A stretch of 58,416 nt of DNA from an uncultured SAR86 cluster bacterium (GTDB lineage: Bacteria; Pseudomonadota; Gammaproteobacteria; Magnimaribacterales; AG-339-G14): assembly GCA_902522825.1 (NCBI GenBank), contig CABYXE010000003.1, positions 66,212 to 124,627 of the forward strand, in the 5' to 3' direction. Below, piece after piece: positions 52,730 through 58,416 of this stretch. The position numbers were made by a program, and so were the translations under genes. A model generated the notes under the pieces. It ran no database searches. It was not told the origin of the DNA and saw only the letters and a list, made by a program, of their open reading frames with translations. The first letter of the stretch is position 1. Each line of letters opens with the position of its first letter.

Positions 52730-54448
52730 ATGACGACAAATAAATTATTTAATAATCAAGGAAGATTAGATCTTCTAAATGAAGTTACCAAAGAAGGTCT
52801 TCTTAGTTTAGAAAAAGCTGAGATTAGAGGAAATGACTATTTTGTCTTTAAAGAAGCGCCAAACAATCTAAGAGAATATTATCAACTAGGTCTCGTGCAC
52901 GGCGATTGGACTCATGTGGTATACCAAGAGGAGAGATATCAATTTAACGATACTTTAAAAATCTCTACTAAACTGGCTAACACTCTTCAGACAAAATTTA
53001 ATATTAAAAAAGGCGATAGAGTCGCTTTCTCTATGAGGAATTATCCTGAATGGATGTTTTGTTATATGGCAATTACTTCTATTGGCGGTGTTGTTGTTCC
53101 ATTGAATTCATGGTGGAAAGGAGACGAGATTGAGTATGGTTTAACAAACAGTGAAGCTAAATTATTTATAGGAGACGAAGAAAGATTAGATAGATTGCAA
53201 GGAAGAATAGTTGATCTACCAAAAATTTCTGTGCGTTCGGAAAAACCAGAGTATCAAGAAATTGATTTTTATGATCTTATTAAAGATGCGTCTGAAGAAT
53301 TGGAAAACGTAGTTGAGATAATTCCTGAAGACGATGCCTCTATTATGTATACCTCAGGAAGTACTGGGTACCCTAAAGGAGTTGTTTTAACTCACCGTGG
53401 AATTATTTTTGCACCATTTTATTGGATCTTATTAACATCAATGGCGAATGCGGCTTCGGACGAAGAACCCCAAACAGAAGAAGTTTCAGAAATTTCTGAA
53501 CAAGCGGCATCGTTAGTAGGAGTTCCGTTATTTCATGTTACCGGCTCTCATGCTCTATTTTTATTATCTATACCTGTGGGAAGAAAAACGGTTCTTATGT
53601 ATAAATGGGATCCAGAAATTGCTTTAGATATGATTGAGCAGGAAAAAATTACTGCTTTTACAGGTGTTCCTACTATGTCATCAGAAATGGTAGAAGCGCA
53701 AATTAAAAATCCAAGAGATATTTCTACTTTGAAAGATTTGTTTGGTGGAGGAGCTCCAAGACCCCCTGAGCAAGTTAAAAAACAAAAAGAGCACATGCCT
53801 AAAACTAACCCCGGTATTGGCTACGGGCTTACAGAAACCAACGCGTTAGGGGCTAATAACGCTGGAGAAACATATTTGGCAAAACCTACAAGCACAGGGT
53901 TTCCAGTTCCAAAAATAATTGAACTCAAGGTTATTGATGACGAAGGTAGGACGTTGAATGAAAATGAAAATGGAGAGGTTTGTATTAAGTGTGCGGCTAC
54001 TTTTAGATGTTATTGGAAAAATCCAGAAGCTACAGAAGATTGTCTAGATTCTGAGGGATGGTTTAAAACAGGAGATATTGGTTATTTAGATGAAGATGGC
54101 TTTCTTTTTATAAATGATAGAAAGAAAGACATGGTTATTAGAGGCGGAGAAAATATTGCCTGTCCAGAAATAGAAGCAGCTATTGCTGAGCATCCAGATG
54201 TATTGGAAGCCTCTGTGTTTGGTGTTCCGGATGAAAGATTGGGAGAAATTTTAGCTACTAATGTTTGCATTAGAGATGAAAGTGAGTTGAATGAGACAGA
54301 CTTAAATAACTTTCTAGCAATTAAATTAGCTAATTTTAAAATACCTTCTCATGTTTGGATTCAAAAAGAGAAATTACCAAGAATTGCATCTGGAAAAATA
54401 GCAAAAAAGGATCTAAGAGCTTCAGCCATTGAATTATTAGGAAAATAA
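52730..54448 (+). CDS. acyl-CoA synthetase (AMP-dependent ligase)
   Basis: 572 residues of the ANL superfamily. Motifs: YTSGSTGYPKGVVLTHRG (P-loop), GYGLTETNA, GWFKTGDIGYLDEDGFLFINDR, and catalytic Lys in LPRIASGKIAKKDL. It activates a carboxylic acid to acyl-CoA through an acyl-AMP. A charged insert (DEEPQTEEVSEISEQAA) lies between the P-loop and the next strand. The start is 2 nt after the SDR stop. The substrate is not defined. Confidence 0.92.
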   Translation: MTTNKLFNNQGRLDLLNEVTKEGLLSLEKAEIRGNDYFVFKEAPNNLREYYQLGLVHGDWTHVVYQEERYQFNDTLKISTKLANTLQTKFNIKKGDRVAFSMRNYPEWMFCYMAITSIGGVVVPLNSWWKGDEIEYGLTNSEAKLFIGDEERLDRLQGRIVDLPKISVRSEKPEYQEIDFYDLIKDASEELENVVEIIPEDDASIMYTSGSTGYPKGVVLTHRGIIFAPFYWILLTSMANAASDEEPQTEEVSEISEQAASLVGVPLFHVTGSHALFLLSIPVGRKTVLMYKWDPEIALDMIEQEKITAFTGVPTMSSEMVEAQIKNPRDISTLKDLFGGGAPRPPEQVKKQKEHMPKTNPGIGYGLTETNALGANNAGETYLAKPTSTGFPVPKIIELKVIDDEGRTLNENENGEVCIKCAATFRCYWKNPEATEDCLDSEGWFKTGDIGYLDEDGFLFINDRKKDMVIRGGENIACPEIEAAIAEHPDVLEASVFGVPDERLGEILATNVCIRDESELNETDLNNFLAIKLANFKIPSHVWIQKEKLPRIASGKIAKKDLRASAIELLGK

Positions 54449-55237
54449 ATGGATGTTAAAGGTAAAAGAGTTGTAGTGACTGGCGGAGCCAGCGGAATAG
54501 GAAAAGCATTAGCAAAAGCTTTTATTAACGAAGAAGCTGAATATGTATTAATTGTAGACGTTAGCAAAGAAAATTTAGCAAACACTAAAGTTGAGCTTGA
54601 TTGTGATGCCTATCAAATTGACGTCAGCAAAGAAGAGGAAATAAAAGCGCTCGTGTCGTACATGGATGAAAAAGCAGGAGGAATTGATATATTCTGCTCA
54701 AATGCTGGCATCGGGGGAGTACCTGGGTTTTTTGAAGTAACGACTGAAGATTGGCAAAACATCTGGGATATAAATGTTGTTGGACATATTCATGCGGCTA
54801 AGCATGTTATGCCGCAAATGTTAGAAAGAGGAAGTGGTTATTTAATGAATACAGCTTCAGCTGCAGGCCTACTTACTCAAATAGGATCAGCGCCCTACTC
54901 AGTAACCAAAGCTGCAGCTTTAAGTTTGGCTGAATGGTTAAAAATTACTTATGGAGAAAAAGGTATAGGAGTTTCTTGTTTGTGTCCTCAAGCTGTAGAA
55001 ACGCCTATGACTGCTCAAGGTGCAGGTACTGCTGGTGTTGATGGAATGATTTCAGCGGATGAATGTGCTGCGGATGTAATAGATGCAATAAAAAAAGATA
55101 GATTCCTAGTGACGCCTCATAAAGAAGTGCTTGAATATATTCAAAGAAAATCTTCCGATTACGATCGTTGGATATCAGGTATGCAAAGACTTCAAAAAAA
55201 ATTTGAAGATTTTTATAATAAATTTAATTCGAGTTAA
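54449..55237 (+). CDS. SDR family oxidoreductase
   Basis: 262 residues with TGGASGIG, SNAGIGG in place of NNAG, and APYSVTKAA for the catalytic Tyr/Lys. The C-terminus (VTPHKEVLEYIQRKSSDYDRW) differs from the other SDRs. It starts at the base after the acyl-CoA ligase stop, so it is in the same operon. The product is probably a dehydrogenase for a hydroxyacyl-CoA or an alcohol. The last 14 nt overlap the convergent lipoprotein gene. Confidence 0.88.
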   Translation: MDVKGKRVVVTGGASGIGKALAKAFINEEAEYVLIVDVSKENLANTKVELDCDAYQIDVSKEEEIKALVSYMDEKAGGIDIFCSNAGIGGVPGFFEVTTEDWQNIWDINVVGHIHAAKHVMPQMLERGSGYLMNTASAAGLLTQIGSAPYSVTKAAALSLAEWLKITYGEKGIGVSCLCPQAVETPMTAQGAGTAGVDGMISADECAADVIDAIKKDRFLVTPHKEVLEYIQRKSSDYDRWISGMQRLQKKFEDFYNKFNSS

Positions 55238-55565
55238 GACAGTTTCTTGCCAGCAAATAAGTAGATTTGTTTAGCTTTCCACTGAAACCCCAAATTCTAC
55301 ATAAAGGGTATCCGTCGCTTCTAGTTATCAGATCAAAACTTTCAACAGTTATTCTATCTATGTACGAGTTATCTAAAAGATTATAAATTTCCAATACTCC
55401 ACCTAGATAAGCAGTTTTTCCGCCCACATCAACAAAATAATATGCTTTTTCTCCATCGTAATAATCCAATTCATCTAGCCAAAAAATTTTATTATTTTCA
55501 TCATCTTTTGAACATGAAGTTAATACTAAGGAAAGAATTACGAATGAGAGAATAGTATTTTTCAT
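55224..55565 (-). CDS. small lipoprotein, unknown function
   Basis: 113 residues. Lipobox LTSC (Cys18), then DDENN and a mature part of about 90 residues with two further Cys (YPLCRIWGF and LARNCLN), rich in aromatic residues. No family is recognised. It is divergent to the YwaF-type gene with 14 nt between starts and overlaps the SDR stop. Confidence 0.68.
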   Translation of the reverse strand: MKNTILSFVILSLVLTSCSKDDENNKIFWLDELDYYDGEKAYYFVDVGGKTAYLGGVLEIYNLLDNSYIDRITVESFDLITRSDGYPLCRIWGFSGKLNKSTYLLARNCLNSN

Positions 55566-55579
55566 ATAGAATTTATTAT

Positions 55580-56302
55580 ATGTTTGAAGTAGAGGAATTT
55601 AAAATATTTGGGTTCGAGCATCTTTTAACAATTTTTTTAATAATCTGCTTCTCTGTTTTTTTTCCTTTTTTGCTTAGAAAATTAAAAACTAGTTCAAAAT
55701 CTAAAATAGCTCTAGGTTTGGCAATTTTTATTATTCTCAATGAAGTAATAAAACCTTTTTACTATCCAGCTTTGTATCCGGAAAGATATGACTTTCTTTC
55801 TACCCTTCCACTACACCTTTGTAACCTTGCCTCTTTATTTATCGCCATATTCTTTATAAGTAAAATAAGATTTTTCTTTAATCTTTCTTTTTTTTGGGGT
55901 ATTTCAGGAGTCTTAATGGCATTGACTCAACCTGACTATCCATATGACTTTCCGCATTTACATTTTATTTTATTTAACTTTAATCATGCTTTATTGTTAT
56001 TTTCTATCTTCTTTGCTTTTATTACTTTAAAAAATATTCCTGATTTTAAATCGTATCAAGATACCATTTTTTATAGCATTCCAATTGTTTTGGTAGTTTT
56101 TTCAATAAATTTATTAATCAATTTTTTATCTAAAAATACTGTTGCAAACTATATGTATTTAATAGAGTTTCCGCTGGGCGAGAATTTAACAAGATTCATG
56201 CCTGATCCTCCGTTTCACGTACTTATATTTATTCCTATTGCTTTATTACTTTTCTCTATAACTTATTTACCTTTTTATTTTAAAGATAGGTTTTATAGTT
56301 AA
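55580..56302 (+). CDS. YwaF/TIGR02206 family membrane protein
   Basis: 240 residues with six or seven membrane helices. FGFEHLLTIFLI at the N-terminus, LPLHLCNLASLF, and the short loop TQPDYPYDFPHLHFILFNFNHALL are those of the TIGR02206/YwaF family of integral membrane proteins. The role is unknown. It starts 14 nt from the divergent lipoprotein gene and is followed after 28 nt by the peptidase gene. Confidence 0.83.
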   Translation: MFEVEEFKIFGFEHLLTIFLIICFSVFFPFLLRKLKTSSKSKIALGLAIFIILNEVIKPFYYPALYPERYDFLSTLPLHLCNLASLFIAIFFISKIRFFFNLSFFWGISGVLMALTQPDYPYDFPHLHFILFNFNHALLLFSIFFAFITLKNIPDFKSYQDTIFYSIPIVLVVFSINLLINFLSKNTVANYMYLIEFPLGENLTRFMPDPPFHVLIFIPIALLLFSITYLPFYFKDRFYS

Positions 56303-56330
56303 TAATAAAAAAAATCTATAAACTTTAATT

Positions 56331-58352
56331 ATGAAAAATCCTCTATTAGAAAATTTTGATAATGAATACGGAATGCCGCCCTTCGAACTTATCAAAGAAG
56401 ATCATTATATCCCTGCCTTTAAAACAGCAATTAAAGAGCATGCTGAAGAAATAAAATTAATCCTAGATAACAAAGAAGAACCTGACTTTGAAAATACTAT
56501 AAATGCCTTAGAAAAATCTGGAGAATTATTAAGTAAAGTTAGTCGAGTTTTTTATAATCTTCTATCTGCCCACTCTAACGACAATTTAAATAACATAGCT
56601 TCTGAAATAAGCCCTCTTCTTTCTAGACACAACGATAGTATTTCTTTAAATCAAGAGTTGTTCGTAAAAATTAATAAAGTCTATGAATCGCAGGAAAATT
56701 TAGATGATGAACAGAAAAGATTAGTTAAGGTGATTTTTGATAATTTTAAACTCCGCGGTGCGTTATTAGATAATACGCAAAGAGAGGATCTCAAAACAAT
56801 GAACGAAAAGCTGTCGTCTCTTTCTTTAAAATTTAATCAAAATACACTAAAAGAAACTAATAATTTTAAATTACTAATTAATCATTCTTCAGATCTTGAT
56901 GGGCTCCCTGAGGACTTGATTGAATTAGGAAAAAAACAAGCAGAGGCGGAAGACATTAAAAATGGTTGGTTATTTAAAGCTAGTAGAGAAAATTTATATC
57001 CTTTTTTGACCTTTTCAAAGAATCGAAATTTAAGAGAAAAAATTTATAAAGGTTATGTCTTAAGAGGCAAAAATAAAAATTCAGAAAATAATGAACATCA
57101 CATTAAAGAAATGTTTTCCCTAAGAAAGCAAAAAGCAAAACTTCTTGGGTTCGATTGTCACGCGGATTTGGCGCTTCAAAATAGTATGGCCGAAACAACA
57201 ACAAACGTGATTGATTTACTAGATCAGGTTTGGAAGCCAGCAAAAAAAAGAGCTAACCAAGAGATAAGTGAAATGCAGACTCTCATTCAGAAGGAAGGAA
57301 ATAATTTTGAATTAGAGCCTTGGGACTGGTGGTTTTATTCAGAAAAAGTAAGAAAAGAAAAATATGATTTTTCTGAAGAAGATATGCGTCCCTTCTTGTC
57401 TTTAGAAAATATTAGAGAAGCTGCTTTTACAACTGCGGAGAGATTATTTGATATTAAATTTATCAAACTAGATAAATTCCCAAAATATCATGAAGAGGTT
57501 GAGGCATTTAAAGTGGTTGACGAGAAAAAAAATATAGTTGGTATTTTTCTCACTGATTATTATGTCAGGTCTTCTAAACAAGGCGGCGCTTGGATGACAA
57601 GCTATAGAGATCAAAGCAAAAACAACGGTAATAAGTATCCACTAATCATAAATGTGTGTAATTTTCCTAAACCGACAAAGAACAAACCATCGTTATTAAA
57701 TTTTGAACATGCCATTACCCTTTTTCATGAATTTGGACACGCTCTTCATGGCTTGCTATCCGATGTTACCTACCCTTCTTTATCTGGAACTAGTGTCCCT
57801 AGAGATTTTGTTGAGTTTCCTTCTCAAATGATGGAGAACTGGATTAGAAATCCTGAGGTTTTAAATGAATTTGCTTGCCACTTCGAAACAGGCGAAAAGA
57901 TTCCAAAAGAATTAATGGATAAATATTTAAATTGTCAAAAATTCAACCAAGGGTTTGCTACTACCGAGTATATTACTGCTTCTTATTTAGATTTAGCCTG
58001 GCACACAACAAATAATGATGTTGATAACATTAGTGATTTTGAAGACCAATTATATAAAAAAATAAGCAAGCCCAAAGAAATTGATAGTCGTTACGGCAGT
58101 ACGTACTTCAATCATATTTTTTCTGGAGGCTATTCATCAAGTTACTACAGTTATATGTGGTCCGAAGTTTTGGATTCATCGGCTTTTGAAGTATTTGAAA
58201 AAAATGGAATTTATGACAAAGACTCTGGAAAAAAGTTGAAAGAGTTTGTTTACTCATCAGGAAACTCAAAAGACTTAATGGAGCAATTTATCAAATTCAA
58301 TGGGAAAGAACCCGATCCTCAAAGATTGTTAGAAAAACGAGGTTTAGCATAA
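56331..58352 (+). CDS. dcp: M3 family peptidase, peptidyl-dipeptidase Dcp type
   Basis: 673 residues. The zinc motif FHEFGHALHG has His466, Glu467 and His470, with Glu495 (DFVEFPSQ) as third ligand. The N-terminus (NPLLENF... MPPFELI, DFENTINALEKSGELL) follows Dcp rather than oligopeptidase A. It removes dipeptides or degrades short peptides, probably in the cytoplasm, as no signal peptide is seen. Together with oligopeptidase B at 32-34 kb it serves peptide turnover. Confidence 0.93.
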   Translation: MKNPLLENFDNEYGMPPFELIKEDHYIPAFKTAIKEHAEEIKLILDNKEEPDFENTINALEKSGELLSKVSRVFYNLLSAHSNDNLNNIASEISPLLSRHNDSISLNQELFVKINKVYESQENLDDEQKRLVKVIFDNFKLRGALLDNTQREDLKTMNEKLSSLSLKFNQNTLKETNNFKLLINHSSDLDGLPEDLIELGKKQAEAEDIKNGWLFKASRENLYPFLTFSKNRNLREKIYKGYVLRGKNKNSENNEHHIKEMFSLRKQKAKLLGFDCHADLALQNSMAETTTNVIDLLDQVWKPAKKRANQEISEMQTLIQKEGNNFELEPWDWWFYSEKVRKEKYDFSEEDMRPFLSLENIREAAFTTAERLFDIKFIKLDKFPKYHEEVEAFKVVDEKKNIVGIFLTDYYVRSSKQGGAWMTSYRDQSKNNGNKYPLIINVCNFPKPTKNKPSLLNFEHAITLFHEFGHALHGLLSDVTYPSLSGTSVPRDFVEFPSQMMENWIRNPEVLNEFACHFETGEKIPKELMDKYLNCQKFNQGFATTEYITASYLDLAWHTTNNDVDNISDFEDQLYKKISKPKEIDSRYGSTYFNHIFSGGYSSSYYSYMWSEVLDSSAFEVFEKNGIYDKDSGKKLKEFVYSSGNSKDLMEQFIKFNGKEPDPQRLLEKRGLA

Positions 58353-58416
58353 ATAACTTTACTCATTTATGTATAAATTATTTGGTTCAGAAATATCGCC
58401 CTACTCTATAAAAGTA

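Overview
The window is a gene-dense, AT-rich stretch (about one third G+C by eye) of a streamlined gammaproteobacterial chromosome. I infer a marine oligotroph of the SAR86 type. The evidence is the gene order rluC-rpmF-fabG-acpP-fabF-mltG-tmk-holB, the pair csrA/tRNA-Arg(ACG), YadGH and BolA proteins of gammaproteobacterial type, very short spacers, many 1-20 nt gene overlaps, heavy use of Lys/Asn/Ile, and several alternative starts (GTG/TTG). The clade name is inference; no rRNA or other marker gene for it is present.

Layout. 1-5.4 kb: housekeeping operon for pseudouridylation, ribosomal L32, type II fatty acid synthesis, glycan termination, dTMP kinase and the clamp-loader delta' subunit, with several usual members absent. 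5.5-7.6 kb: periplasmic PQQ-type sugar dehydrogenase, a small membrane protein and an HD-domain (possibly diiron oxygenase) protein. 7.6-15.6 kb: an SDR facing a tight operon of two GPH-family sugar/glycoside transporters enclosing a rhomboid protease and a DUF3604 protein, ending in bolA and trhO. 15.6-20.8 kb: MMPL/RND-type exporter, alpha-methylacyl-CoA racemase, TatD and a double-hotdog thioesterase. 20.9-25.9 kb: MoxR-VWA pair, YadGH ABC exporter, tRNA-Ser(GGA), an acyltransferase that starts 2 nt after the tRNA, a TTG-started csrA and tRNA-Arg(ACG).

25.9-34.3 kb: MaoC-type hydratase, Asp-nucleophile alpha/beta hydrolase, a ferritin-like protein with a Fur-like operator, MAPEG protein, YciC-like membrane protein, glutaredoxin, an AGCS symporter with an unusual insertion, and oligopeptidase B. 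34.5-40.8 kb: envelope genes, namely a ceramidase-like membrane protein, a DUF5916 outer-membrane barrel, a TPR lipoprotein and a secreted cyclase-family protein. 40.8-50.2 kb: the least ordinary part. Two related large secreted proteins (574 and 966 aa), each preceded by a small lipoprotein gene, flank two haloalkane dehalogenases, a GlcG/HbpS protein and two small genes. 50.3-55.2 kb: a CoA-thioester catabolic cluster (three SDRs, crotonase, acyl-CoA ligase). 55.2-58.4 kb: a small lipoprotein, a YwaF-type membrane protein and a Dcp-type M3 peptidase.

Taken together, the window joins core lipid and translation genes with many activities suited to scavenging lipids, branched or halogenated organics, glycosides and peptides. 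The best candidate for something undescribed is the lipoprotein plus large secreted protein module, present twice. The DUF3604/two-transporter operon comes second. No CRISPR array, insertion sequence, prophage, rRNA or replication origin was seen, and no gene-free stretch exceeds about 150 bases.
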